The notes under the pieces were generated by a model. It was not told the origin of the DNA and did no database searches. It was given only the letters and a program-made list of their open reading frames with translations. A stretch of DNA of 64,000 nt from Chloroflexota bacterium (GTDB lineage: Bacteria; Chloroflexota; Anaerolineae; Aggregatilineales; Phototrophicaceae): contig JAPOVL010000037.1 in the NCBI GenBank assembly GCA_026708115.1, positions 62,001 through 126,000 of the forward strand, written 5' to 3'. The position numbers and the translations under genes were made by a program. Below, piece by piece: positions 51,055-62,138 of the stretch (its first letter is position 1; each line of letters starts with the position of its first letter).

Positions 51055-51983
51055 CAGGAATCGAACAGGATTCTATCACAAGCCGGCACAAAATCGCTCA
51101 GAGACTTATAACCCTGGGCGAAGTCTTGGGCGCGCTCGCCAACGACAAGCGTCGGCACCATGTTTAGCGTATGGCGCCGCGTGCTCAAGTCTTCCATGTT
51201 GCCGTGATCGCTGACCACGATTATCAGACCTTCGTCGCTACGCCATTCGTCGAGCGCGCCGGCTATCACTTCGTCGAAAGTCTCCAGAATGCTTACGCCG
51301 CGCTCGAAGGGACCGCGGTGCCCGATGCGGTCCGTCAGCCAGTGCGAATGGAAAGCAAAATCGTAGTTGCGCGAGAGCTTCACCAGCAATTGTCCGGCTT
51401 GCCGTGGCGAATAGCTGGGCAGGCGCGAGATGCCCAAATAGCGTTGCCAACTGGCAGTGGTCCATTCTGCGGTCAAGGCGCGCTTTTCAACGACGTCGTT
51501 CACGGTGAAGTGCTCTTTCCCGGATTCGTACGCCGCTTGCTGGATGCTGGAGCGAAGCGTTTTGCCACGGGCGAAGTCATTCAAAAGGCGCGGAGGATAA
51601 GCGGTGAGCAAGCGGGCAGTCTTGCCGCGTTCACCCAAAGATTTGAAATAGCTGTGCCGGGCTATGATTTCGCGGGTCTCTTGATTGGGTTTCGGTCCGT
51701 AGTGCTTTCCGATCAGCTTGGGCACGTTCAAACCGGTGAGCAGGCTGGCTTGGCCAGTGCCGCTTTGTGGACGACCGGGGACGCCCAGGCAGGGATCGGT
51801 TGGCACAAAGACCGCATTGCGACCTGCAACTGGTTCAGTGTTTGCCAGCCAGCGCTTGCCATTGCTGAGCCCATGGAGGGTGGGTAAATCGGCGACAGCG
51901 AAAGGATTGACCTTTGGGTCGTCCGCGCCCAGCCCAATGCCATCCAGGAAGAGCGCCAGGATATGCTGGCCCGACGGATTCAT
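51054..51983 (-). CDS. Alkaline phosphatase-superfamily metalloenzyme, PGM-like
   Basis: About 309 residues from ATG 51983 (the frame extends 37 residues into an implausible Pro/Ser/Arg-rich stretch). The order of metal motifs matches cofactor-independent phosphoglycerate mutase-like enzymes: HILALFLDGIGLG with the first metal Asp, a Ser/Thr nucleophile region SGTGQASLLTG, FHSHWLTDRIGHR near residue 215, and IVVSDHGNMEDLSTRRHTLNMVPTLVVG near residue 265. It is shorter than the ~510-residue iPGM and lacks the typical inserted domain. A phosphoester or phosphonate hydrolase role is equally possible. It follows the MBL gene by 40 bp and overlaps the MFS gene. Confidence 0.83.
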   Translation of the reverse strand: MNPSGQHILALFLDGIGLGADDPKVNPFAVADLPTLHGLSNGKRWLANTEPVAGRNAVFVPTDPCLGVPGRPQSGTGQASLLTGLNVPKLIGKHYGPKPNQETREIIARHSYFKSLGERGKTARLLTAYPPRLLNDFARGKTLRSSIQQAAYESGKEHFTVNDVVEKRALTAEWTTASWQRYLGISRLPSYSPRQAGQLLVKLSRNYDFAFHSHWLTDRIGHRGPFERGVSILETFDEVIAGALDEWRSDEGLIIVVSDHGNMEDLSTRRHTLNMVPTLVVGERAQDFAQGYKSLSDFVPACDRILFDS

Positions 51984-52023
51984 CGGATGAGGCGCCGCAA
52001 CTTTAAAGGCTCCGCGCGAGAGC

Positions 52024-52683
52024 TCATTGCGCGTCCTGGTCGAATGAGAGCAGGAAGGGATTGGTATTGCGTTCGCGGCCGATGGTGGTCGCACCCATAT
52101 GCCCTGGCAGGACGCGATACGCGTCGTCCAGCGTCATGAGCTTGTCTAAGATAGAGCGCATCAGGAGCGGATAATCGCCACCAGGCAAGTCGGTGCGGCC
52201 GATACTGCCGGCGAAAAGCGTATCGCCGCTGAAGAGGATCTTTTGGCCCTCCAGCAGCAGGCTCAAGTGGCCTGGGGCGTGCCCGGGCGTGAAAAGCGTT
52301 TTCAGGCGAATGGCATCCAGCTCGATGACTTCGCCCGCGCTTGTCAAAAGGCGATCCGGCTGGGCGGCTGCCGGGATGTCACCCAAGCCGAACAATTTTG
52401 CTTGCGCGGGCAGATCAGCCAGCCAGGGCAAGCATTCCTCGTGGATGCAAAATGGTATTCCCAAGTCGTCCTTGATCGCTTTGCTCGCCATGACGTGATC
52501 GAGATGCGCATGCGTGGCGACCATCATCTGAATGCGCCATCCGCGCTCGGCTGCGGCATTGAGGATAACCGGCGCGCTGTCAACCGGATCGATAAGGACG
52601 GCGTTTTTTGTTTCGCTATCTGCCACTAGATAGGCGTTAGTGGCAAAGGCGCCCAATGTCATGGACAGGACCTCAATCGGCAT
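52024..52683 (-). CDS. MBL-fold hydrolase, glyoxalase II-like
   Basis: About 219 residues from ATG 52683 (GGAAAG lies ~5 bases upstream). The metal site THAHLDHVMASKAI near residue 55, FTPGHAPGHLSLLLEG near residue 125, LFSGDTLFAGSIGRTDLPGGD near residue 145, and VLPGHMGATTIGRERNTNPFL near the C-terminus are all in the order of the YcbL/glyoxalase II-like branch. GRTDLPGG and N-P-F-L are characteristic of these small hydrolases. It probably hydrolyses a thioester such as an S-acyl conjugate; the physiological substrate is unclear. It lies 16 bp after murJ on the same strand. Confidence 0.93.
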   Translation of the reverse strand: MPIEVLSMTLGAFATNAYLVADSETKNAVLIDPVDSAPVILNAAAERGWRIQMMVATHAHLDHVMASKAIKDDLGIPFCIHEECLPWLADLPAQAKLFGLGDIPAAAQPDRLLTSAGEVIELDAIRLKTLFTPGHAPGHLSLLLEGQKILFSGDTLFAGSIGRTDLPGGDYPLLMRSILDKLMTLDDAYRVLPGHMGATTIGRERNTNPFLLSFDQDAQ

Positions 52684-52699
52684 GCGCTTTCCTTTTCCG

Positions 52700-54367
52700 T
52701 CAGGCCATCGACCGGCCACGGACTATGTTCAGCAAATCGGATAACTCTTGCATTCTGATCAGGGCGGCGGCGACAACGAAGACAGCTAGGCCGGCCAGCC
52801 CCTGCACGGCCAGACGTATGATCGTCAGCGAGAGACCGCCCCCAGGCGCCCAAGCTTGCCAGAGCGTGTCCAGCAGCACAATGGCCCCCGCCATGACCAG
52901 TGACGCGACCAGCGACTTCAGCAGACTGCTCCCCAGCGAGCCTTCCCGAATGCCGCTCCAGCGGCGGCGCAAGATAAGCAGCAGGCAAAGGACCTCGAAC
53001 ATCACGCCCAGGGAATTGGCCAGCGCCAATCCGCTGACACGGCCAATATACGGCTCAACACCAAGGACGGGAAATGCGCGAGCGATCGAGTTGGGGAACA
53101 ATCGCGCATCAACTGTTGATACGTCGCTGAACAGGATAGCGAAGACAAAGTTGATCGCCGCGCCGCCCAGCGCCGCGTAGAGGGGAGTCAAGGTGTCTTT
53201 GTCCGCGTAGAAGCTGCGGGCGATGACTTCCAGCGCGGAATGCACGATTAACCCGAGCGTAAACATGCTCAGGGTGCTATAGACCAGTGCCGATGCCGCA
53301 GCGTCGAATGCGCCGCGTTCCAGCAGTCCGATAAGCGGCCTGCCCAGAACGATCAAGCCTATGGCGGACGGGATGCTGGCGACAAGGACGAAGCGCAGCG
53401 CGCCGGACATGGCGTCGCGCTTGCCGTCGAGATCTCTCACTTCGCTCAGCGCGGCAAGAGTCGGAAAGATCACGATTCCCATCGCGGTGCCGATCAAGGT
53501 CTGCGGGATTTGCATTAAGCGCCAGCCCCAGTCGAGCGCGCTCACCGAGCCGACGCTCAGCCTGGAGGCGATGTTGTTCATGACCAGGAAGTTCAGCGCA
53601 AAAACGCCAAGTCCGCCGATTCGCGGCAGCATCAAACGAATGACGCGCCACAAGGCCGGGTTCGCCAGGCCCAGCCCGCGCTTCCATGCCATCTGGTATT
53701 TGACCAGGCCGGGAACCTGGATGCTGAAATGCAAGGCGGATCCGATCACGGCGCCAATCGCGATTCCGTGCACGCCAAAGCCGGGTAGCAGAAACAAGAC
53801 GCCGAAAAGAATGCCGATATCAAACATGATCGGCGCCAGCGCTGGCAATAGAAAATGCTGATGAGAATTGAGTATGCCGCTGAAGATGCCGCTGATCGAA
53901 AAGATGATAGTACTCAGTAGCAGGATACGCATCATTTCAATCGTGTTTTGCGCGGTGACGGCGTCAAAACCGGGCGCGACCACCTGGCTCACAAACCAGG
54001 GCGCCATAAAGAAGACTACAGCGCTCAAGATTAAGGCGAGCGTGAATATCGTATTGATCAAGTTGCTGGACAATTGCCAGGCGGCGTCGAGGTCTCCCTG
54101 TGCCAAATAGCCACTGAATACAGGAATAAAAGCGTGTGTCAAGGCCCCGCCGGAGATCAAAACGACGATCAGTTCGGGTATACGATTGGCCGCTACATAG
54201 GCGTCTAATTCAACCCCAACGCCAAAGACCTGCGCAATGATCAGGGTCTGAAGGAGACTGATCAATTTGGCAGCCGCAAAGGCGATCATCACAATCAAAG
54301 TCGAACGCGCGATTCTGCGATTGCGCTGGAGAATGCGCTTGCCTGGCTTTGAACCGGGGGCTGCCAT
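52700..54367 (-). CDS. murJ: Lipid II flippase MurJ
   Basis: A 555-residue MOP/MVF-family protein that moves lipid II across the membrane for peptidoglycan synthesis. About 14 predicted helices are present. The N-terminus shows RSTLIVMIAFAAAKLISLLQTLIIAQVFGVGVELDAYVAANRIPELI, with the conserved Asp and Pro residues. Further on come GGALTHAFIPVFSGYLAQGD near residue 75 and APGFD near residue 135. LMQIPQTLIGTAMGIVIFPTLAALSE in the second half is highly family-like. It lies 8 bp after the C39/TPR gene and before the MBL gene in a minus-strand run that begins at alaS. Peptidoglycan synthesis is consistent with the M23 homologue and the manC/GT genes. Confidence 0.95.
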   Translation of the reverse strand: MAAPGSKPGKRILQRNRRIARSTLIVMIAFAAAKLISLLQTLIIAQVFGVGVELDAYVAANRIPELIVVLISGGALTHAFIPVFSGYLAQGDLDAAWQLSSNLINTIFTLALILSAVVFFMAPWFVSQVVAPGFDAVTAQNTIEMMRILLLSTIIFSISGIFSGILNSHQHFLLPALAPIMFDIGILFGVLFLLPGFGVHGIAIGAVIGSALHFSIQVPGLVKYQMAWKRGLGLANPALWRVIRLMLPRIGGLGVFALNFLVMNNIASRLSVGSVSALDWGWRLMQIPQTLIGTAMGIVIFPTLAALSEVRDLDGKRDAMSGALRFVLVASIPSAIGLIVLGRPLIGLLERGAFDAAASALVYSTLSMFTLGLIVHSALEVIARSFYADKDTLTPLYAALGGAAINFVFAILFSDVSTVDARLFPNSIARAFPVLGVEPYIGRVSGLALANSLGVMFEVLCLLLILRRRWSGIREGSLGSSLLKSLVASLVMAGAIVLLDTLWQAWAPGGGLSLTIIRLAVQGLAGLAVFVVAAALIRMQELSDLLNIVRGRSMA

Positions 54368-54375
54368 GCAGTTGC

Positions 54376-55860
54376 CTAGCCCAGACTGGCGAGCGCCGCG
54401 CGCGCTTCGTCATAGTTCGGGTTATATGCCAGCGCCCGACGAAAGGAAGATGCGGCTTGCTCGGGCTTGCCTTGCGCTTGCAAAACCAGCCCTTGCCAAT
54501 AGTGGGTTTCCTCGATTTCCTCCGCGTTGTTCAGGTTGACCTTCACCAGGCTCAACACGTCGTCGTATCTGCCCAGCTGATAATAGGCTTCGAAGGCGCC
54601 AAACTGGTACCACATCATCCGCCAGGGTGGCCCGAGCCGGCGGGACTGATCGAAAGCTGCGGCAGCTTCTTGGTAGCGCCCCAAGGCGACCAGCGATGTG
54701 CCCATATTGAACCAGGCAAAGGCATCGCTGGGGTCGAGGCGCGCTTCGGCCTGCGCTACATCAAAAGCAAGCTGGGCTGCGTCCACTGGATCCCAGTGAC
54801 TGTCCATGAGGCTGCGCAGGAGTCCTTCGCGTTGCGGCTCGTAGACGACGATGAAAGTGCGGTTGAAAGCCCCCCAATCCCGGTCAACTTCATCATAACT
54901 TATCGCCACGCCCTGAGCGCCTTCACCGACGCCGAGGAAGCTATCAAAGAAATAGAATCGCTGATAGACGTCATCGTAGGCAACCAGGGCGCGATAGTGA
55001 CCGATCCAGTCATAGGCTTCGAACATGGCGCCGGTCTCTATGACGACAGGAAACTCGTTGGCCACCAAGTGTTTTAGCAAGTCCAGAGTGCCGCCCATGC
55101 GCACGATCGCTTTAAGATTGCTGGCTTCCTCCACATAGTCGGCCATCTCCTGAGGGCTGACATTTTTGTCTTCGCGATTCGGTTTGAGCGCGCTGCCAGC
55201 GGCAGCCTGGTCCTGCTGCCATCCGTAATAGCTCATCGCCATGGTAATGGTTGCGGGTCCGCAGTTGTTCCAGGTTTGCTGCTGATGAAGGATGCCGTAG
55301 ATTCTGGCCGAGGAGGGGAGCTCGCCCCCAGACAGGTTGACTGGGGCAATATTGATCGCATTTGGTCTGGTCGCCGTCGGTGGGTCAGGCGAAGGCGACG
55401 CTGTTGCAATTTCGGCGACATTGCTGGCCGCTGTCGCCGCTGCGGTGCGTGTGGGCGCTTGCGTCGCGGTCGATAGAACGACCGTCTCCAATAGTACCGC
55501 GGCTGGCGTCGCCGAGGCTGCGCTTGCCGGCGCTGTCGGGCTGGCGAATTCCAGGGGCATGTCCAGCAGCGCCAGCGCATCGCTTTCGCCCGCGCGCGAG
55601 GCCAGCGTTGGAAAGAGGCCGCCGACGGGCGTTGGCTCTTTGAACATGCGCATGAAAGGCAGTTGATCAATCACGCGCTGTTGTTGCGCCGGTTGCAGAA
55701 CTTCGCGGAAAGCAACTATGGCCCCGGCGGCGCCGACGACTATGAGCAGCGTGAATAGAATGACGCCGCACATGAGAAGCCTGGGTGGACCTTGCAGGCC
55801 GCCACTGTGATCCTGCAAATAGTAGCTGCGGCTCGGTTGCGTCTCGTCGAGATCTCGCAC
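54376..55860 (-). CDS. Membrane-anchored C39-like peptidase with TPR repeats
   Basis: A 494-residue protein with a cytoplasmic N-tail, one membrane helix (about residues 30-51, CGVILFTLLIVVGAAGAIVA) and a long low-complexity Ala/Thr/Pro linker (~95-175). A C39-like papain-type domain follows, with catalytic Cys in QTWNNCGPATITMAMSYYG near residue 200, His in WIGHYRALVAYDD near residue 285, and Asp in YFFDSFLGV. The last ~130 residues are tetratricopeptide repeats (AWFNMGTSLVALGRYQEAAAAFDQS, HYWQGLVLQAQGKPEQAASSFRRAL). It may process or bind exported peptides at the cell surface. No bacteriocin-type ABC partner is near, so it is not a classical leader peptidase. Confidence 0.85.
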   Translation of the reverse strand: MRDLDETQPSRSYYLQDHSGGLQGPPRLLMCGVILFTLLIVVGAAGAIVAFREVLQPAQQQRVIDQLPFMRMFKEPTPVGGLFPTLASRAGESDALALLDMPLEFASPTAPASAASATPAAVLLETVVLSTATQAPTRTAAATAASNVAEIATASPSPDPPTATRPNAINIAPVNLSGGELPSSARIYGILHQQQTWNNCGPATITMAMSYYGWQQDQAAAGSALKPNREDKNVSPQEMADYVEEASNLKAIVRMGGTLDLLKHLVANEFPVVIETGAMFEAYDWIGHYRALVAYDDVYQRFYFFDSFLGVGEGAQGVAISYDEVDRDWGAFNRTFIVVYEPQREGLLRSLMDSHWDPVDAAQLAFDVAQAEARLDPSDAFAWFNMGTSLVALGRYQEAAAAFDQSRRLGPPWRMMWYQFGAFEAYYQLGRYDDVLSLVKVNLNNAEEIEETHYWQGLVLQAQGKPEQAASSFRRALAYNPNYDEARAALASLG

Positions 55861-55991
55861 AGATTATTCCTAGCGATGATCGCAGATCAAAATATCACGC
55901 CGGCAGTTTCCGTTTGTCTCGCTTGGCGATTCCCTGCAAATAGTATAGTGCCTTTTCTCTTCTCATGCGGTGCCGGCAATCACAGCGTTGC

Positions 55992-56411
55992 CTAAGAGTA
56001 GCTTTGGGCATCAAGATACGATTGCAGTATGACCCTGGCAGCCAGATCGTCGATCGGCTCACCGGGTTTGCGCTTCAGTTGACGCGCCAAATCCCTGGCT
56101 TCCGCGCTGGTCAGATATTCGCTGACTTCGCTTATCGGCAGATCTGTGTAACTGCGGAGTCGCTCGATCCAGCGCTTTACTTTGTCAGCTTGAAGCTCTA
56201 CGCCCTTTGGCGCATTGGGATTGTGGGGCACGCCCACGACGAAACCGCAAGCCCCCTCACGCCGGGCAGCAGCCAAAATCTGCTCGAAATCCCTGGCGTC
56301 ATTTGTCCTATGCACGATGCCTAACTCGCGCGCGACGATGCCCAAGCCATCGCTAACGGCAAGGCCGATGCGCTTGCTGCCATGATCAAGGCCGATCAAA
56401 CGTCCGATCAT
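55992..56411 (-). CDS. ruvX: RNase H-fold nuclease RuvX/YqgF
   Basis: A 139-residue protein of the YqgF family, proposed to be a Holliday-junction resolvase and shown in E. coli to process pre-16S rRNA. LIGLDHGSKRIGLAVSDGLG carries the first catalytic Asp. FVVGVPHNPNAPKGVE is the second motif. DLPISEVSEYLTSAEA and DDLAARVILQSYLD (catalytic Asp) complete the set. Its ATG overlaps the stop of the baseplate-J-like gene as ATGA (56408-56411). The same-strand order alaS, baseplate-like, ruvX is a local variant of the alaS-yqgF neighbourhood seen in many Firmicutes. 131 bp separate it from the C39 gene. Confidence 0.93.
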   Translation of the reverse strand: MIGRLIGLDHGSKRIGLAVSDGLGIVARELGIVHRTNDARDFEQILAAARREGACGFVVGVPHNPNAPKGVELQADKVKRWIERLRSYTDLPISEVSEYLTSAEARDLARQLKRKPGEPIDDLAARVILQSYLDAQSYS

Positions 56412-57961
56412 GCGGGCAACCGCACTTGAAGATTGATCCTGACCGGCAATAGCGGCATCCTGTTGAAGCCTTCTGGAAAAACTTCGATCGACGATGCAGT
56501 CGGCGCGGCCAGCTCGGGCTGCGACCGCAGAATCTGCAAAGCATCCACTATCGATATACCCGCAAGCCTGTCGAGCAACCCTGCAGTATCAAGCTGCGCA
56601 ACAAGCGTGCCGCTGGCTTCGGCGACAAAGGAAACGCGCTTGCCAGCAGCTGGCCGTGTCAGAGGACCGCGCACATATTGCAGGGTATCCGGGAGCAAGG
56701 TCTTGCCGGGTGGCACTCGGTCGCGCAGTTGCGCCAACGATACCTGACGCCCCAATCGGTCGTCAATCACCAGCGCCGAAACAACCGCGCGCATTTTCAG
56801 GGTCAATTCCTTCGCCATCAGGCCAACGTCCGAGGAGAAATTCGTCCAATCTTTCCGCTCTTCTTCTATTGCAATTGACTCAATAATGATGACCTGCGAC
56901 GTGGTCAATGTAGATTGAATATCCTCATAACCAAGCGACTGTAACTGTCCGCGAACGATGTTCAGCAGCGAGTCTTTGTCGTCAGCGGAGACGATGTTGA
57001 CCGCCCGCAACGTGCCGCCGCTGGCCGGCGCTGGATTTGTTACTGTTATGCTTTCCGCCAAGGGTCCGACGACCAAGTTGATCTGTCCTGCCGCTATGTT
57101 GCCTTCCTCCCCGCGGTATTGTTGCATGGCCTCGAATGGCGCATTCACCGTTTGATCCGCTCCGGCAGGCAAGAATACATCGACGACGGTACGGAACAGC
57201 AATGGCGCGGCGGCGCTGGTGCTCAGAATCGTGTTTGTGGGAATGGTCAATGGCCTGTCGGTCAAGTTAACGAATGTCGCCACGCCGCGCGCCGGCACTT
57301 CATCCAGGGTGCGCAGCCCCGTGGTTGGAAGGGTAGCGGTGGTCTCGACGGTGGTACGGGCGATTTGTGCGGGGATAATTCCTTTGTCTGGGTCGACCCC
57401 GTCGGCCGCCGTATCGGCGATGATGGTCACCTCCGCATGGATGGATTCCGCGCGCAGGCGTACTTCCACGGTTGCGCCGGGAACAAGCGCGTAGAGCGCC
57501 GCAAGCGTTACAAATGAGAGCAGCCCCAGCACAAACAGACGTTCGAAATAGGTCCGGGGGCGGGATGGGTGTCGATTGCGCTGCAATACCCGGCTTGCTA
57601 TCGACCTGAGTTCTTCGGGCGGCTGCGGCTTGCTCGGCTGGTGGTGACGAGGCAAAAACACTTTCTGCCGTCCGCGCTTCCATCTGCTTTTTTCGCTGGC
57701 TTCGACGGTAGCGAAGCAGCTGATATTGAGTTCCTTGGCATGGGCGACGATGTCGGATTCGCGGCTGACCAAGGCAAGCTGAATCGCCCGCCGGTAGGCT
57801 TCGCGCTGCAAAAGGATCAAGTCCAGTTTACGTTTGAAGAGCGTTGCGGACGGGGACAGAATCAGCAAGACTCGCTTGCCCCGCAAGGCCGACAGGTGTA
57901 GCTTCACTGACCTGAAGGTGTCACTTGGATCGAGTTTTACCTGTACAATCTCTGGAGCCAT
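56408..57961 (-). CDS. Baseplate J/gp47-like single-pass membrane protein
   Basis: A 517-residue protein. The first ~130 residues are an alpha/beta cytoplasmic domain (KRVLLILSPSATLFKRKLDLILLQREAYRR) with a basic linker. One membrane helix lies near residues 143-162 (LFVLGLLSFVTLAALYALV). The external part is beta-rich: the LTIPTNTILSTSAAAP and VVDVFLPAGADQTVNAPFEAM, GEEGNIAAG, SITVTNPAPASGGTLRAVN blocks resemble the baseplate J/gp47 superfamily, as annotated in Chloroflexota and Actinobacteria. No phage genes surround it, so it is not phage tail. It lies between alaS and ruvX with ATGA coupling to ruvX. Role unknown; a surface assembly or secretion part is a guess. Confidence 0.8.
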   Translation of the reverse strand: MAPEIVQVKLDPSDTFRSVKLHLSALRGKRVLLILSPSATLFKRKLDLILLQREAYRRAIQLALVSRESDIVAHAKELNISCFATVEASEKSRWKRGRQKVFLPRHHQPSKPQPPEELRSIASRVLQRNRHPSRPRTYFERLFVLGLLSFVTLAALYALVPGATVEVRLRAESIHAEVTIIADTAADGVDPDKGIIPAQIARTTVETTATLPTTGLRTLDEVPARGVATFVNLTDRPLTIPTNTILSTSAAAPLLFRTVVDVFLPAGADQTVNAPFEAMQQYRGEEGNIAAGQINLVVGPLAESITVTNPAPASGGTLRAVNIVSADDKDSLLNIVRGQLQSLGYEDIQSTLTTSQVIIIESIAIEEERKDWTNFSSDVGLMAKELTLKMRAVVSALVIDDRLGRQVSLAQLRDRVPPGKTLLPDTLQYVRGPLTRPAAGKRVSFVAEASGTLVAQLDTAGLLDRLAGISIVDALQILRSQPELAAPTASSIEVFPEGFNRMPLLPVRINLQVRLPA

Positions 57962-58007
57962 GTCCTGGAAACGCTTACCTGAATGCTGGACGTTGGCCTT
58001 GCCGGGT

Positions 58008-60704
<2,697 letters not shown>

Positions 60705-60788
60705 GCTCTGTTTCCTTGTCTTTGACGCGAAGACCTGTTCGCCGCTCGTAGGGCGCAACAATAATGATAATCCCAACACGTCAGCAAG

Positions 60789-60815
60789 ACTATAGCTAGA
60801 ACTGCCGAACCTCAA
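60789..60815 (-). promoter_or_regulatory. Promoter-like pair for alaS, overlapping the tyrS promoter
   Basis: On the minus strand TTGAGG (60815-60810) and TATAGT (60794-60789) are 15 bases apart. The -35 physically overlaps the -35 of the opposite tyrS promoter (60812-60817), so the two polymerases could exclude each other. A ~80-base leader to alaS results. The short spacing makes this tentative. Confidence 0.35.
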
Positions 60816-60840
60816 CAATTAGCGGCTGCTATGGTATACT
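60812..60840 (+). promoter_or_regulatory. Extended -10 sigma-70 promoter for tyrS
   Basis: TCAACA (60812-60817) and TATACT (60835-60840) are 17 bases apart, and TGG directly precedes the -10 to give an extended box. The predicted start near 60847 leaves a 28-base leader before the tyrS ATG, too short for a T-box. Good match overall. Confidence 0.6.
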
Positions 60841-60874
60841 GCCCGTTCTGACAGTGAATTGATGCGACGAGTTA

Positions 60875-62119
60875 ATGGATATGGCAACAATCGAAGAACA
60901 AGTCGAAGTGTTGATGTCCGGCGCAGCCTACGGCGATCCGGCGATTCGCGACAATATGGCGAAGGATCTGCGTGAACGGTTGCTGGAATGCGAGGCGGAA
61001 GGGCGACCGCTGCGCGTCTACTGCGGCTACGATCCGCGCACCTCTGATTTGCACTTGGGCCACACCATAACCATGCGCAAGCTGCGGCAATTCCAGGACT
61101 TCGGCCACGACGTGACCTTTCTCATCGGCACATTTACCAGTTTGATCGGCGATCCCTCCGATAAGGACTCGGCGCGGGACCAATTGACCATGCAGAATGT
61201 CGAAGACAACGCTCGCACATACGCGGAGCAAGCCTTCAAGATTCTCGATCGCGATCTGACGCGGGTCCGCCGCAACGATGAATGGCTGGCAACCCTGGAT
61301 TTCGCCGACATCATTCGGCTGGCGAGTCATTTCACGGTTCAGCAATTCCTCGTGAGAGAAAACTTTGCCAAGCGCATCGACGAAGGCAAGGCGATCTTCT
61401 TGCACGAATTCTTCTACGCGCTGATGCAAGCCTACGACGCCGTCGCCCAGGAAGCGGACGTGCAAGTCGGAGGGCAAGATCAATTGTTCAATATCCTGGT
61501 CGCTGGACGCAAGCTGCAGACCGGATTGGGTCAGAAGCCGCAGATCGCGCTCATCATGGGCGAGAGCCTGCCCGGCACCGATGGCGAGGTCAAGATGTCG
61601 AAGAGCTTGGGCAACCATATTCCTCTCTTGTCCGAGGCGTGGGACATGTACGGCAAGGTCATGAGTTTGCCCGACAAAGCGATGGGCATCTATCATAAGT
61701 TGATATTGGGATGGACGCCGCCACAGGTGGAGGAACTGGATCGCAAGCTGCAATCCGGCGAGTTGCATCCCAACGACGCCAAGATGAATCTTGCGGGCGA
61801 GATCGTCAGCATCTTTCACGGCAGCGCCGATGCGGAAGCGGCGCAAAGCCGCTGGAACGAGGTGTTCCGGGGCGGCAGCGGGATCCCGGATGATATCGAT
61901 GAGGCGGTGGTCCCGGCTACCGAAGAAATCCGCGATATCCTGGTTCGACTGCAGATGGTTGGCAGCCGCGGTGAAGCCAGACGACTTATCCAGCAGAATG
62001 GCGTGCGGCTGAACGAAGAAAAAGTAGATAGCTTGCAAGCTGTCGTTTCGCCGGAAATGCTCCCGGCAATCTTGCAAGTTGGCAAGCGTCAGTTCGTCCG
62101 TCTGGTGAAAGCCGAGTAG
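60875..62119 (+). CDS. tyrS: Tyrosine--tRNA ligase
   Basis: A 414-residue class I synthetase charging tRNA-Tyr. The HIGH-type motif is HLGHT at residues 60-64. The tyrosine/ATP pocket includes FLIGTFTSLIGDPSD near residue 85 and QVGGQDQLFNI near residue 205. The KMSKS loop reads VKMSKSLGNHI near residue 240. The C-terminal S4-type RNA-binding domain (MVGSRGEARRLIQQNGVRLNEEKV) is the tRNA anticodon-arm contact. The ~50-residue N-terminal stretch before the catalytic core is typical of the TyrRZ-like branch. ATG 60881, two residues in, is an alternative. Divergent from alaS, a rarely seen pairing, with overlapping promoters. Confidence 0.96.
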   Translation: MDMATIEEQVEVLMSGAAYGDPAIRDNMAKDLRERLLECEAEGRPLRVYCGYDPRTSDLHLGHTITMRKLRQFQDFGHDVTFLIGTFTSLIGDPSDKDSARDQLTMQNVEDNARTYAEQAFKILDRDLTRVRRNDEWLATLDFADIIRLASHFTVQQFLVRENFAKRIDEGKAIFLHEFFYALMQAYDAVAQEADVQVGGQDQLFNILVAGRKLQTGLGQKPQIALIMGESLPGTDGEVKMSKSLGNHIPLLSEAWDMYGKVMSLPDKAMGIYHKLILGWTPPQVEELDRKLQSGELHPNDAKMNLAGEIVSIFHGSADAEAAQSRWNEVFRGGSGIPDDIDEAVVPATEEIRDILVRLQMVGSRGEARRLIQQNGVRLNEEKVDSLQAVVSPEMLPAILQVGKRQFVRLVKAE

Positions 62120-62138
62120 AACATTCCAAGGATGCTTT

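Noticed and set aside
56408..57961. Prophage or contractile-injection origin for the baseplate-J-like gene
   Set aside because: No tail, sheath, spike, integrase or lysis genes are adjacent, and the protein has a membrane anchor and housekeeping neighbours.
60872..62077. 401-codon open frame antisense to tyrS
   Set aside because: It mirrors the tyrS gene in a complementary frame, has no ribosome site or family motif, and tyrS is unmistakable. GC-rich codon bias keeps the antisense frame open.
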